DNA from: Prorocentrum cordatum
Lineage: Eukaryota; Sar; Dinophyceae; Prorocentrales; Prorocentraceae
DNA length: 64,000 nt
Direction: 5' to 3'
Assembly: GCA_963575745.1 (NCBI GenBank)
Contig: CAUYUJ010009380.1
Location: forward strand, 313,841-377,840
Positions within the stretch are counted from its first letter, which is position 1. Each line of letters starts with the position of its first letter. Both the position numbers and the translations under genes were made by a program. Shown here piece after piece: positions 1 to 11,060 of this stretch. The notes under the pieces were generated by a model. That model made no database searches. It had not been told where the DNA came from and saw only the letters and a program-made list of their open reading frames with translations.

Positions 1-90
1 TCCTCCTCCTCCTCCTCCTCCTCCTCCTCCTCCTCTTTCTCCGCCTGCCTGCCTGCCTGCCTGCCTTCCTGCCTGCCTGCCTCCTCCTCA
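1..90. repeat. (TCC)n then (CTGC)n microsatellite
   Basis: Almost pure TCC triplets to about position 35, then CTGC/CTTC tetramers. The array probably continues outside the window. Confidence 0.95.
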
Positions 91-420
91 ACCGAAACTG
101 CCAGACGTCCGAGCGGATGTTTCGGGTCGGCGCTGGGTCCTCCCCTTCCACCCACGCGCCTGGCGGCGCCGCCAGCACCGCCCCCGAGGGCAGGGGGGAG
201 GGGAAAGGTTCGAAAAGGGGGATGAGAGCAGGGGGGGATCAAAAGGGGCAGGGGGGAGGGGTAAGGTTCGAAAAGATCCTGCCCCTACCCGAGGGCAGGG
301 GCAGGATCAAAAGGGGGATGAGAGGTATAGTAGAACGGAAGGGCGAAAGACGGGTGATAGGGCGCAGTTCTGCAGCAATTCATGGGAGCCTCCCACACCA
401 TCTTGCTGCTTCTTTCGAAT
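91..420. other. GC-rich stretch with no supported gene
   Basis: G-rich motifs of the type GAGGGCAGGGG recur between 185 and 300. Open frames here are low-complexity and show no recognisable domain. Confidence 0.5.
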
Positions 421-560
421 CGGCACGAATCGACCATAATCGACGCTCATCGACGCTAATCGACGCTGCATCGATGCTAATCGACGCTACATCGACGCTA
501 ATCGACGCTATATCAAAGGTAAATCGGCGCTATCTCATTGATTGCCAAACTCTAATCGAT
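421..560. repeat. Short minisatellite with ATCGACGCTA core
   Basis: The decamer ATCGACGCTA and close variants repeat about ten times, with occasional insertions, and lose periodicity after 530. Confidence 0.85.
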
Positions 561-934
561 GCTACTGTACTCAAAATACGGAATTGCGAGGGTATCAAGG
601 GTCCCATGAGTTGCTACCGAAGGAAGGGGAAGGGAAGGGATGGCAACTGCTGTGTTTGCCCCTCCTCTGCTCGATGCACGAAGAGCGAAGGGGCCGGACG
701 GGCCCAAGAAGCGCGGAGGGAGGTCGGGCGGCATCTCCGTGGAGAGACTCGTGGGGAGACGACACGCAATCAAGCTGGGCCACACTCCAAACAGGCCAAC
801 TGATGCCGAGGGCTCGAAGCGATTTCGACGCAGAGTCAAATTAGATGGGAGGGGAAGAACAAGACATGGAGTTGGCAGGGGGCATGCTGTCCACGCGTAC
901 ACCTAGCTAGCAGCAGTCAGCAGCCATGGACGAA
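561..934. other. No supported gene
   Basis: Overlapping short frames on both strands, none with a recognisable domain or clear codon bias. Confidence 0.5.
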
Positions 935-2146
935 TCACCGAGACTCGCGGGACACTAAGCTCCATGACCAAAGCCTCTGCCGCGGAAGTGCTGACGAGGA
1001 CGACGAGGAGTAAGGGGGGCGACGAGAACGACGAGAAGGATACTGAGCCCTACCAATCCGCAGATGGGCCGCGTTATGTCGCCTCACCGCTCCTCTCCCG
1101 AATCGTGTAAACCGAACGCCGGACCGGTTGCTCGCGATGGCCAGCACGGCAATCTTGTTCGTACCCGCGGCGCTGCGATTGTAGAGGACCAGCTGCCGGG
1201 GGGATATCTCGCGGCGCTCGTCCAGCACGCTGACGAAGATGGAGCCGTGGTGCCGCACGGGATCCCCCTCGTACGCCACATAACCGAACCCGTGGGCCAC
1301 ATCGGCCGTCACAAAACATCCGCGCCCCGCCAAGTCCGCCAACACGACCTCGCGCGCGGCCGCATCGCAGAGGCGCCCGGGCGCCTCCGAGGGGTCGCCC
1401 AAGGAAGGCCGCCCCGCGGCGGCAGCGCCGCCACCGCGGGCCGCGCCAGCCGAATGCGACCCGATGTTGGGGAGCGTCGGGGCCACAGCGTCCCGGCCGC
1501 GCAGTGCTCGGTCGTACTGCGCGGCCGAGTACGCGAAGGGCGCGCCCGGCTGCGAACTCTGCTGCGGGTTGAACGGGGGCGGCAGCGTGCCCATCGGCAC
1601 CCCCACCACGGGCCCGCCCGGCGGCGCAGGGCGATGTGCTCCTCGGCGCCCCAGCAGCGCGCGCAGTGCGGCCCCCGGCCCTGCACCTGCCTCGCCGGGG
1701 CAGGGCTCCGGCTCCTGGCGCGGCCGCCCCTCGCCGCCTCCCCCCCGGGCGCGCGCGCCGCTCTGTGGCTGGCGGGGCTCCCCGGCCAGCCCCGGGCGCG
1801 GGCCCATCACACTGCGCTCGCTGGCCGCATCGGCCGCCACCTTCGCCAGCACGGCGCTGGCCCCCGCCAGGCCGCGCCGGCGCTGGGAGAACCGGCGGCC
1901 TCGGCGCCCGCGCTGGCGGAGCGGGAGGCCGCGGGGCCCGGGCCCGCGAGGCAAAAGGGCCACAGGGCCGGCAAGGAGCAGGGGAAGAGAGGAGCGGGGG
2001 ACGAGGGCGCTACAGCGCTGAATCGCGGGTTCCCCCGATCGCGGTGGCGCATATGGGGGGCAGCTCGAATGGACAGCACCACCTTTTGCGAAATAGTGCC
2101 GCTGCTGCCCCACGCGGGTCACAGTCCCCAGGCTCCCAGCTATCAC
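935..2146 (-). CDS. Possible host-gene exon, unknown protein
   Basis: This 403-codon minus-strand frame has no internal stop. I do not recognise the product. The first two thirds are Ala/Gly/Pro/Arg-rich and would be expected to stay open in GC-rich DNA. The part at about 1080-1380 is different: it reads as mixed-composition protein with motifs such as GCFVTADVAHGFGYVAYEG, SIFVSVLDERRE and PRQLVLYNRSA, and codons ending mostly in G or C, as in an expressed dinoflagellate exon. The frame opens with GTG rather than ATG, so it is more likely an internal or terminal exon than a whole gene; splice borders were not resolved. No retroelement motif is visible. The overlapping plus-strand frame is probably the antisense shadow. 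It could still be an unrecognised retroelement protein. Confidence 0.4.
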   Translation of the reverse strand: MIAGSLGTVTRVGQQRHYFAKGGAVHSSCPPYAPPRSGEPAIQRCSALVPRSSLPLLLAGPVALLPRGPGPRGLPLRQRGRRGRRFSQRRRGLAGASAVLAKVAADAASERSVMGPRPGLAGEPRQPQSGARARGGGGEGRPRQEPEPCPGEAGAGPGAALRALLGRRGAHRPAPPGGPVVGVPMGTLPPPFNPQQSSQPGAPFAYSAAQYDRALRGRDAVAPTLPNIGSHSAGAARGGGAAAAGRPSLGDPSEAPGRLCDAAAREVVLADLAGRGCFVTADVAHGFGYVAYEGDPVRHHGSIFVSVLDERREISPRQLVLYNRSAAGTNKIAVLAIASNRSGVRFTRFGRGAVRRHNAAHLRIGRAQYPSRRSRRPPYSSSSSSALPRQRLWSWSLVSRESR

Positions 2147-2720
2147 AGCCCACTGGATCTCTGGATGCGCCTGGCGACATGTACTCCAGCGCGAAGAGGG
2201 CCGCTGCGGATCCAGAGCTCAGCCACTGTGACGATGGGGCGGTACCCGACTGCACAAATTGGCAAAACAGATATAACGAACAACATAAACATACTGCGAC
2301 GGAGGTCGGCGCTGGAGCCCCCCGGGCGGCGCCTCCGGCGCCGCGCCTGGCGCGGCGCCGCGCGCCAGGGAAGGGGATGCAGCGCCGACCCAAAAAATCC
2401 GCGCGGACCTCTGAAAGTTCATGGGAGAGGAAGATAGGGGGGGCAGACACCGGCAGGAGGACAGGGGGTGCACGGACCGGGAGGGGGAGAAGGAGGTGGA
2501 GCAGTAGAGGACAAGAGAGGAGGAGCAGGAGGTGCAGGAGGAGGACAAGAGGAGATGGAGGGCAAGGAGGACGCCGGGGTGCGAAACCAGCCCGAACTGG
2601 CACGGGGCAAAGAAGCCGTCCTCCGCCGACGGCAGCGTCGAGCCGCTGATCTGGTTCCTGAGTTTGCCGTCTTGAATACACCCAGGCTGGCATCCCCTCT
2701 GGGTCTTTACACCATCATCC
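2147..2720. other. Intergenic; purine-rich GGA patch
   Basis: No supported gene. From 2440 to 2600 the plus strand is a degenerate GGA/GAGG run. Confidence 0.6.
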
Positions 2721-3224
2721 TGGGCCCCCTCCCCCTCATTTTTCTGTTCCTCTTCCCCCTCCTCCTTCTCTTTCTCCTCCTCCTCCTTCTCCTCCTCCTC
2801 CTCCTCCTCCTCCTGTTCCTGCTCCTGCTCCTGCTCCGCAGCAGCAGCCTCAGCAGCGGCACCCAGACCATCATCATCACCACCACCACCACCATCGCCA
2901 TCATCGTCATCATCGTCACCATCGGCATCAGCATCATCACCGCGTTAAATCGTCAGCATCGAAGCCATCATGAACAACATCAGCATCCGCAGCATCATTT
3001 TCACCTTACTAAGCAACAGCAACATGACCATCATCATCCCCATCGTCATCATCCGTATCATCGTAATCATCACAATCAACATCACCACCGTAAATTGTCA
3101 ACGTCACCGTCATCGCCATCGTCATCATCATTCGCGTCAAGATTAGCAGTAGCACCTTCAGCATTATCATCATCACCATCAGCATCGCCAACATCATCAT
3201 CACTATCATCATCTAGCTGCGACA
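2721..3224. repeat. CTC array grading into CAT array
   Basis: CTC triplets (about 2745-2840), a short CTG/CAG stretch, then imperfect CAT/CAC/CGT/CAG triplets to 3215. Period three is kept throughout, which leaves long low-complexity frames on both strands. The array ends exactly where the dead gag begins. Confidence 0.95.
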
Positions 3225-4750
3225 ACGTGATTTGGCGCGCTCGAAAGCCCAGCTGATGTGCGCACCACGCTGTTCCACGGGAGTGTGGCGTAGCTCTGGG
3301 TCGTCGGCGGCTATTTCCACACCGAATGAGCTGGCAGTGTCGGCGTCGGTGCCTGAATCGATGTCTGCTGCTGGGCATGCCCCCTGTGCCGGTGATACCG
3401 CGCTGGAGGCACAGCCTCTACACACGGCCTCGGCTGGCCATGGGGGGGAGGCGCAGCAGGACACATTCCGTCCCATTCCTGTTTCTGCGCGGGCGCACCC
3501 GTAAGGAACGCGGGCTGTTGGCAGAGTGGACCGCCGAGGCGAAATTGTCTGGCGATCCCTCTATCATGTGCCCAAAGCGTCTCAGCTGGCCCGTCAGATG
3601 AGTGAGCTGCTGAGCGTTCGCGGGGCATGCAATTCTGTAGCTTTGCAGGGGAATGGTGAGTCGAGTTGAGCGTTCGACACGCCAACGGCGCGCAGCAGGA
3701 GCAAGCTGAGTCCTTCGTAGCCGATCATGAGTTTACCAGCGTGATCCGCCCGTTTGCGGAAAATCTCGAATCTCGTCAGGAAGTTGCCGATGCGCCCCTG
3801 CGGCTGTCGGTCAAACTTCATCAGAGCCGATACTGCCGCGGCGCGCTCCTCCTCGCCACGCTGGCCCATTGTCCGGCCAAGCTGCGCATAAGGAAGATAC
3901 TCGGCGGCACTGGGTTGCCGTTGACGCGCCCGCCCTGGACCAGGATTGCCGGCGGCCATTTGTCCGCGCACTTGCGCGCCACGTCTGTCAGGCACGACGA
4001 AAAGCAGTCAGCCCGGCGAAACTCGTCGAGGTCTGAGTTGGCCAAAGACCACATCGCCACCTCGCGCACCCATGTCGGGAAAGGCGCGCGAGCCTGATGC
4101 TCGACCCCCCATTGACGCTGCCACCACCTGCGTCCACGCAGGCGATGCAGCTCGCGATGGCGCACACGCCGACCCCGATGGACTTTCATCTGGAGTATAG
4201 CCCCCTGCACATTGCGCATAGGTGCTGAGGGCCGGCGATCCTCAAGCGGCGTTGCATGAGTCGCCCAGAACACTTGCCCCGGATGCGCTCCTCCTCGCCA
4301 GCGGATCAGACGCGCGCTTCTGTCGCGCAACTACGACGCTCACGGCGCTCCGAAACATCCCGCGACACAATCGCGGAAATGTATTCCGCACGTCGCGCGG
4401 CCAGCGCACCGAACACCGCCATGCGCACGATCGTCTAGGGGAGTGCGCGTCGGGATCCCGCCCTGCCCAGCTGACGGGAGTTAATGGGCAAAGCGGAGGG
4501 TCGAGCCCCGAGGGGCGGCGCCTCGAAACGACGGCGCCCCAGTCGCCATGACCCCCAAGCCATCCCCACCCAGCACACGCGACAGCGTCGCCAGATGCCT
4601 CTTCTCTGCTTGCCTATCCAGAAGCTCTCGAAACACAGCCCCAAGAAGTTCGGGGCCTTGTCCGGACACCGCAGGCGCGAACGTTGTCTCGAACACCGTG
4701 TAAGACCTGAGACTACCCCCGCAGGCGAGGGCACTGACAGTTTAGGGTCC
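3225..4750 (-). pseudogene. gag: Degenerate copia-type gag, copy 1
   Basis: Minus-strand fragments in several frames line up with a dinoflagellate Ty1/copia gag (family recalled, not searched). In sense order: a segment with FRELLDRQAEKRHL and GGDGLG (about 4690-4490), one with EFRRADCFSSC and RKCADKWPPAI (about 4060-3950), one with PQGRIGNFLTRFEIFRKRA and GYEGLSLLLLRA (about 3820-3700), and a tail with DDPELRHTPVEQRGAH (about 3320-3230). Frameshifts separate them, and no protease or pol follows because a CAT array begins at 3224. The tail and the middle block recur in the gag at 50-52.5 kb (DDPELRDVPVEQRGAH and RPQGRADDILARFDV), and the DNA at 4340-4480 matches 52245-52385. Gag would package element RNA; this copy cannot. 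Confidence 0.65.
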
Positions 4751-4888
4751 GCGAGATGCTCGGACACGGTCCGAGCACGCCCGGGTTGGGTCGCACAGCG
4801 GTCCTTGCAAACATTGGCGATGTTGACCTTGACGAGGCAGCGGTTGCGCACGTTCTCGGTCCGTGGCCCTGGCAGATGGGCGGATGCC

Positions 4889-5095
4889 CCGACGGACCCT
4901 GGAGCGACGCATCCTGCCATGGCGAGCGGGGAGGAGGTGCGCGAAGGCGGAGATGTTGAAGGCGGCGCGCGCGCCCCAGGTCGCGGCCCCTGGCGGACAG
5001 GCCGGCACAGGCCCGACGGACCCTACAGTAATGCATCCTGCCAGAGCGAGGGGGGGGAAGCACGCGAAGGCGTAGATGTTGAAGGCGGTTCACCG
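4889..5095. repeat. Two-copy tandem duplication, 124-bp offset
   Basis: The string GACGGACCCT at 4891 and 5015 starts two diverged copies that share ATCCTGCC, GCGCGAAGGCG-like and AGATGTTGAAGGCGG blocks. Confidence 0.8.
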
Positions 5096-5339
5096 GAGGG
5101 TTAAAGGAATTGCGACCCAGGCGAAGCGAGATGTGGCGGTCGCGGTGGGAGCTGCCAACTAGAAATGAGGATGCAAGAAGGAGTCTATGTTTTTTACAGC
5201 GCATGGCGCTCTAAAGCGGAATGTCCGAGGCGCGTCTGACGAGGGCGCGGGGGGGGGCCCTGCCCCAGAGCACAAACGGCAGCAGAACAGGGTGACCATT
5301 ACGCTACCGAGGAACCCCACATACTAAATTAAATGTCTT
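5096..5339. other. No supported gene
   Basis: Unique-looking spacer between the tandem duplication and the satellite. Confidence 0.5.
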
Positions 5340-7435
5340 ATGTGTTTGCTTGCGTGAGGGACCAACTCCTGCGCACCCTCTATGGTGTCGAGAAAGTGTC
5401 ACGCCTGCTATGCCCTGGACGACCGTCGTGCATAGCGGCCGCGCTCAGGGACCACCCCCTGCGAACCCCCTATGGTGTCGAGAAAGTGCCACGCCTGCTG
5501 TGCCTGGACGACCGTCGCGCATGGCGGCCGAGCTCAGGGACCACCCCCTGCGCACCCTCTCTGGTGTCGAGAAAGTGCCACACTTGGTGTGCCTAGACGA
5601 CCGTCGTGCATAGCGGCCGTGTTCAGGGACCACCCCCTGCGCACCCCCTATGGTGTCGAGAAAGTACCACGCCTGCTGTGCCTGGACGACCGTCGTCCAT
5701 AGCGGCGAGCTCAGGGACCACCCCCTGCGAAACCCCCTATGGTGTCGAGAAAGTGCCACGCCTGCTGTGCCTGGACGACCGTCGTGCATAGCGGCCGAGC
5801 TCAGGACCCACCCCCTGCGCACCCCCTGTGGTGCCGAGACAATGCCACGCCTGCTGTGCCTGGACGACCGTCGTGCATAGCGGCCGAGCTCAGGATCCAC
5901 CCCCTGCGCACCCCCTGTGGTGCCGAGACAATGCCACGCCTGCTGTGCCTGGACGAACGTCGCGCATAGCGGCCGAGCTCAGGGACCACCCCCTGCGCAC
6001 CCCCTCTGGTGTCGGGAAAGTGCCACGCCTGCTGTGCCTGGACGACCGTCGTGCATATCGACCGAGCTCAGGGACCACCCCCTGCGCACCCCCTGTGGTG
6101 TCGAGAAAGTGCCACGCCTGCTGTGCTTGGACGACCGTCGTCCATAGCGGCGAGCTCAGGGACCACCCCCTGCGCACCCCCTATGGTGTCGAGAAAGTGC
6201 CACGCCTGCTGTGCCTGGACGACCGTCGTGCATAGCGGCGAGCTCAGGGACCACCCCCTGCACACCCCCTTTATGGTGTCGAGAAAATGCCACGCCTGCT
6301 GTGCCTGGACGACCGTCGTGCATAGCGGCCGAGCTCAGGGACCACCGCCTGCACACCCCCTATGGTGTCGAGAAAGTGCCACGCCTGCTGTGCCTGGACG
6401 ACCGTCGTGCATAGCGGCCGAGCTCAGGGACCACCCCCTGCGCACCCCCTGTGGTGTCGAGAAAGTGCCACGCCTGCTGTGCCTGGACGACCGTCGTGCA
6501 TAGCGGCCGTCAGGGACCACCCCCTGCGCACCCCCTGTGGTGTCGCCGCCTGCTGGACGACCGTCGTCATACGAGCTCAGGGACCACCCCCTGCGCACCC
6601 CCTCTGGTGTCGGGAAAGTGCCACGCCTGCTGTGCCTGGACGACCGTCGTGCATATCGACCGAGCTCAGGGACCACCCCCTGCGCACCCCCTGTGGTGTC
6701 GAGAAAGTGCCACGCCTGCTGTGCTTGGACGACCGTCTTCCATAGCGGCGAGCTCAGGGACCACCCCCTGCGCACCCCCTATGGTGTCGAGAAAGTGCCA
6801 CGCCTGCTGTGCCTGGACGACCGTCGTGCATAGCGGCGAGCTCAGGGACCACCCCCTGCGCACCCCCTTATGGTGTCGAGAAATTGCCACGCCTGCTGTG
6901 CCTGGACGACCGTCGCGCATAGCGGCCGAGCTCAGGGACCACCCCCTGCGCACCCCCTATGGTGTCGAGAAAGTGCCACGCCTGCTGTGCCTGGGCGACC
7001 GTCGCGCATAGCGGTCGAGCTCAGGGACCACCCCCTGCGCACCCCCTCTGGTGTCGGGAAAGTGCCACACTTGCTGTGCCTGGACGACCGTCGTGCATAG
7101 CGGCCGTGTTCAGGGACCACCCCCTGCGCACCCCCATGGTGTCGAGAAAGTTCCACGCCTGCTGTGCCTGGACGACCGTCGTGCATAGCGGCCGCGCTCA
7201 GGGACCACCCCCTGCGCACCCCCATGGTGTCGAGAAAGTGCCACGCCTGCTGTGCCTGGACGACCGTCGTGCATAGCGGCCGAGCTCAGGGACCACCCCC
7301 TGCGCACCCCCTGTGGTGTCGAGAAAGTGCCACGCCTGCTGTGCCTGGACAACCGTCGTGCATAGCGGCCGAGCTCAGGGACCACCCCCTGCGCACCCCC
7401 TGTGGTGTCGAGAAAGTGCCACCCCTGCCACGCTC
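5340..7435. repeat. Satellite, 89-bp unit, about 23 copies
   Basis: Each unit holds a module of about 50 bp (containing GACCACCCCCTGCGCACCCC and GGTGTCGAGAAAGTGCCACG) followed by a tail with GCCTGGACGACCGTCGTGC and AGCGGCCGAGCTCAGG. Identical landmarks recur at 89-bp steps (for example 5650, 5739, 5828, 5917). Small deletions, including a damaged unit near 6510-6570, break the phase. A segment at about 6000-6240 is nearly repeated at 6590-6840, pointing to a larger block duplication. Because 89 is not a multiple of three, the frame rotates between units, so the apparent proteins are artefacts. Confidence 0.97.
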
Positions 7436-7640
7436 TGCCGTGCCGTGCCCTGCGCGCCTGCCCTGTGTGCTATACTGTGCTGAGCTGTGCTGCGATATGC
7501 TGTGCTGTGCCGTGCCGTTTGAGCCGCGACGTTTACGGATCAGGGTAAGACGCAAGCTCTCACGCGCAATGCGGTGGATAATCACTGCACCAAGAGATCA
7601 CCCCCTGCGCTGGCCATATAGTCCCGGAAGAGAGTGCCAC
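7436..7640. other. Spacer between two related satellites
   Basis: TGCTGTGC-like runs at 7436-7520 followed by unique sequence. No gene. Confidence 0.6.
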
Positions 7641-9085
7641 GCTTGCTAAGCTTTGCGACAGTGTCGTGGGTGGCGGCCGCGCTCAGAGACCCCCTGTGGT
7701 GTCGAGAAAGTGCCGCGGCTGCAAAGCTTTGCGCCAGTGTCGTGGATAGCGGCCGAGCTGAGAGACCACCCCCTGCCCACCCCCTTTGGTGTCGAGAAAG
7801 TGCCACGCCTGCTAGGCTTTGCGCCAGTGTCGTGGATGGCGGCCGAGCTGAGAGACCACCCCCTGCGCACCCCCTGTGGTGTCGAGAAAGTGCCACGCCT
7901 GCTAGGCTTTGCGCCAGTGTCGTGGATAGCGGCCGAGCTGAGAGACCACCCCCTGCGCACCCCCTGTGGTGTCGAGAAAGTGCCACGCCTACTAGGCTTT
8001 GCGACAGTGTCGTGGATAGCGACCGAGCTGAGAGACCACCCCCTGCGCACCCCCTGTGGTGTCGAGAAAGTGCCACGCTTGCTAGGTTTGCGCCAGTGTC
8101 GTGGATAGCGGCCGAGCTGAGAGACCACCCCCTGCGCACCCCGTGTGGTGTCGAGAAAGTGCCACGCCTGCTAGGCACCCCCTGTGGTGTCGAGAAAGTG
8201 CCACGCCTGCTAGGCTTTGTGCCAGTGTCGTGGATAGCGGCCGAGCTGAGAGACCACCCCCTGCCCACCCCCTTTGGTGTCGAGAAAGTGCCACGCCTGC
8301 TAGGCTTTGCGCCAGTGTCGTGGATAGCGGCCGAGCTGAGAGACCACCCCCTGCGCACCCCCTGTGGTGTCGAGAAAGTGCCACGCCTGCTAGGCTTTGC
8401 GACAGTGTCGTGGATAGCGGACCGAGCTGAGAGACCACCCCCTGCGCACCCCCTGTGGTGTCGAGAAAGTGCCACGCCTGCTAGCCTTTGCGCCAGTGTC
8501 GTGGATAGCGACCGAGCTGAGAGACCACCCCCTGCGCACCCCCTGTGGTGTCGAGAAAGTGCCACGCCTGCTAGGCTTTGCGCCAGTGTCGTGGATAGCG
8601 GCCGAGCTGAGAGACCACCCCCTGCCCACCCCCTGTGGTGTCGAGAGTGCCAAGGCTTTGCGCCACTCTGCTGAGAGACCACCCCCTGCCCACCCCCTTG
8701 GTGTCGAGAAAGTGCCACGCCTGCTAGGCTTTGCGCCAGTGTCGTGGATAGCGGCCGAGCTGAGAGACCACCCCCTGCGCACCCCCTGTGGTGTCGAGAA
8801 AGTGCCACGCCTGCTAGGTTTTGCGCCAGTGTCGTGGATAGGGACCGCGGTGAGAGACCACCCCCTGCGCACCCCCTGTGGTGTCGAGAAAGTGCCACGC
8901 CTGCTAGGCTTTGCGCCAGTGTCGTGGATAGCGGCCGAGCTGAGAGACCACCCCCTGCCCACCCCCTTTGGTGTCGAGAGAGTGCCACGCCTGCTAGGCT
9001 TTGCGCCAGTGTCGTGGATAACGGCCGAGCTGAGAGACCAACCCCTGCGCACCCCCTGTGGTGTCGAGAAAGTGCCACGAGTTGT
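7641..9085. repeat. Satellite, 90-bp unit, about 16 copies
   Basis: Units repeat at 90 bp (for example 7861 to 7951) and reuse the same 50-bp module as the 89-bp array. The tail differs: AGGCTTTGCGCCAGTGTCGT then GGATAGCGGCCGAGCTGAGA. As 90 is a multiple of three, several frames stay open, including 584 minus-strand codons (7582-9336) encoding a 30-residue repeat. I take these frames as a by-product of unit length. Confidence 0.97.
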
Positions 9086-9225
9086 GCTGTGCCGTGCTGA
9101 GTTGAGCCGTGCTGGGCTGTGCTGAGCCTTGCTGAGCTGAGCCGAGCTGTGCTGTGCTGAGCTGAGCTGAGCTGTGCTGTGCTGTGCTGGGCTGAGTTGA
9201 GCTGAGCTGAGCAGTGCTGTGACGA
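9086..9225. repeat. TGAGC/TGTGC pentamer array
   Basis: GCTGAGCTGAG and GCTGTGCTGTG pentamers follow directly on the satellite. Confidence 0.9.
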
Positions 9226-9844
9226 GGGGGGGAAGAGTGAAGTGTGTGTGTGTGTGAGGGGAGGAAGAAAGCGAGAGGAGGGGAGGTGTGAGGAGACGCG
9301 GGCGCGGCGCTGCAGGGAAGAAAACCAGAACCCCACGAAGCATGTGGGGAATTACAGCAAGCGATGGTGAGAAAGGACAGATTGGCCACCGTTCAAATAG
9401 CAGGAGGAGAAGGAGGAGAACGAGGAGGAGGCAGAGGAAACTGATCTGATCTGCAAACCCGCGGAGAGCAAGTCAAGCCTGGGCACTTCGCAGACATCCC
9501 GCCCGAAGGAATTCACCCCCGCTCCTGGGGGGCAGCCCCCTCGCCAGCCTGAACGGCACCTCCCCCCCCGCTTTGGAAGGGGGGTGGTCTGTCTCGCAGG
9601 GCCCGGAAAACTCTGAACGTTACCGGCGCCGGCATGGGCGCCGCAGTGCTCGCGATATCAAACTCCACGCAGGACTTTCAGCCTGCGGGCGCTGGCACGC
9701 ACGCGCAGGGCACAGAGGGCGGGCCAGCGGGTTGGAGGAGAGGCGGGAAGGGTCGAGACAGGGACCCGGGCAAAAGTGGCCCCTCAACCAAAATTTCCTC
9801 GCACACACTTGACACCGAAAGAAGCAGTCTGCAAAACTCGGCTC
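9226..9844. other. No supported gene
   Basis: Mostly unique GC-rich sequence with a short GT run near 9241-9256. Frames of 60-80 codons have no recognisable domain. Confidence 0.5.
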
Positions 9845-10560
9845 ATGGCCAGCGCTCCGCAACCTCATCTTCTTGACCTGGAAAGAGGGGAGGGGGGAGG
9901 GCGCGGTGGCGGGCGGCCGAGCCGACCGGCAACTCTTCTGGGATTCTGTTCGACCACCTCCTTGTGCACCGCCAACAGGCGGTCAGGCGCGTGGGAAGTG
10001 ACTCGATCCACGAACTGCGCAACTCCAATCTGTTCAAAACTGGGGGCCTCTCTCAGCAGCCCACGAAATAATCAGCACACCAATTCAGGAAAAAATGTTC
10101 ACCGATGGCGAACTGGGCCCGCTGCCGGGCCGAAAAGGAGCTCTTGGCCCAGAAAGCCTTGACCCTACCGGGACCGCGATCATCCAGAGCCGACCAGATC
10201 CGAACCCACAGATCGAGCATCGAACTACTAGGCACAACCTGAGCACGCGGCTGCCGCGGCCCCTTGACGAGGGGCAGCTCGTCTGAGCAGCACAATATCA
10301 TCAGTAGTATCACCACCATCAGGAAGGCATACAAGTCAGCACGAGGGCTCGACTGATCAGGGGAAGGTAGAGAACCGCAAAATCATGGAATCCAACTGCA
10401 TCGAGAGCCCATCAGGAGCCCCAAGAGAAACAATAGCCCATCCACACCGTAGGAGCCGCTCATCGACAGCGAACTCACAGCCCGAGCCGCCCAGGCCCCA
10501 CACGCCTCCAGGAACTCGCGTGTAAGCCTGAAGGGCGCCCCAGGTCCACACAAAAGCGCG
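9845..10560 (-). pseudogene. LINE A, RNase H domain remnant
   Basis: In sense order, a frame at 10551-10357 carries DERLLRCGWAIVSLG, which resembles the first strands of a LINE-encoded RNase H (D-x-R-L-R-x-C-G-W-A). A second frame at 10334-10053 carries LWVRIWSALDDRGPGRVKAFWAKS and FLNWCADYFVG, the later part of the fold; a third fragment lies at 10037-9845. In a live element this domain removes RNA from the RNA-DNA hybrid. Frame changes between the parts show it is dead. It lies downstream of the zinc-knuckle segment on the minus strand, as expected for a LINE of the order endonuclease-RT-zinc-RNase H. Family membership is from memory of motifs. Confidence 0.6.
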
Positions 10561-11060
10561 AGGGGGGGAACGCGACCACAGGTGGCATCGAAACTGGGCA
10601 CCCCATAAGTAAAGAAGGCACTCTGAGGGTCTGCTGCAAAGGCCTCAGAAACCAAATAGCCGCTGGCAGCAAAGCCAGGGCTGTCAAGAAAGCGTGACTG
10701 GGGCATCCCCAGGCACGGCGCAGTGGGGTCTCACGTTCATCGCCACACCTGAAGCACTTACCCGAGGTGAAGTATCCACTGTCCTGAAGCCGACACTCTG
10801 GCCAGCATCCCCCAACAGCAATAGCAACGAGAAGTGCGGCGCCCTTGAAGTCGCCGTCGCCAAGTAATTTCTTGTGCTTCGCACACAAAACGGCGAGGTT
10901 TTCTCCTGAAGCTAAACCTCGGCCACAAAAGTGCAGGGAAGCCTTTGCCCACGAGGGGACAGAGCAACTGGCATGTACTGCACGAGAGATGTGATAACGA
11001 AAATCAACACCAGTCATCCGAAGAGGCGCACTGCCCTCGACGAGACACTCATCAACTAAG
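10561..11060 (-). pseudogene. LINE A, post-RT zinc-knuckle segment
   Basis: The minus-strand frame 11017-10475 contains CFRCGDERETPLRRAWGCPSH, read in two halves as a Cys-x2-Cys pair followed by an Arg-rich stretch and Cys/His. This matches the cysteine-rich segment behind the RT in many LINEs. The usual His before the final Cys-containing stretch appears to be replaced (LRRAWGC), so the knuckle may be non-functional. The segment then runs on toward the RNase H piece through a Pro-rich linker containing FLTALALLPAAIWF. Confidence 0.55.

Noticed and set aside
1064-2437. 457-codon plus-strand frame
   Set aside because: Arg/Ala/Pro-rich antisense of the better minus-strand frame.
5340-7435. CRISPR array
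   Set aside because: Units are tandem without unique spacers, and the genome is eukaryotic.
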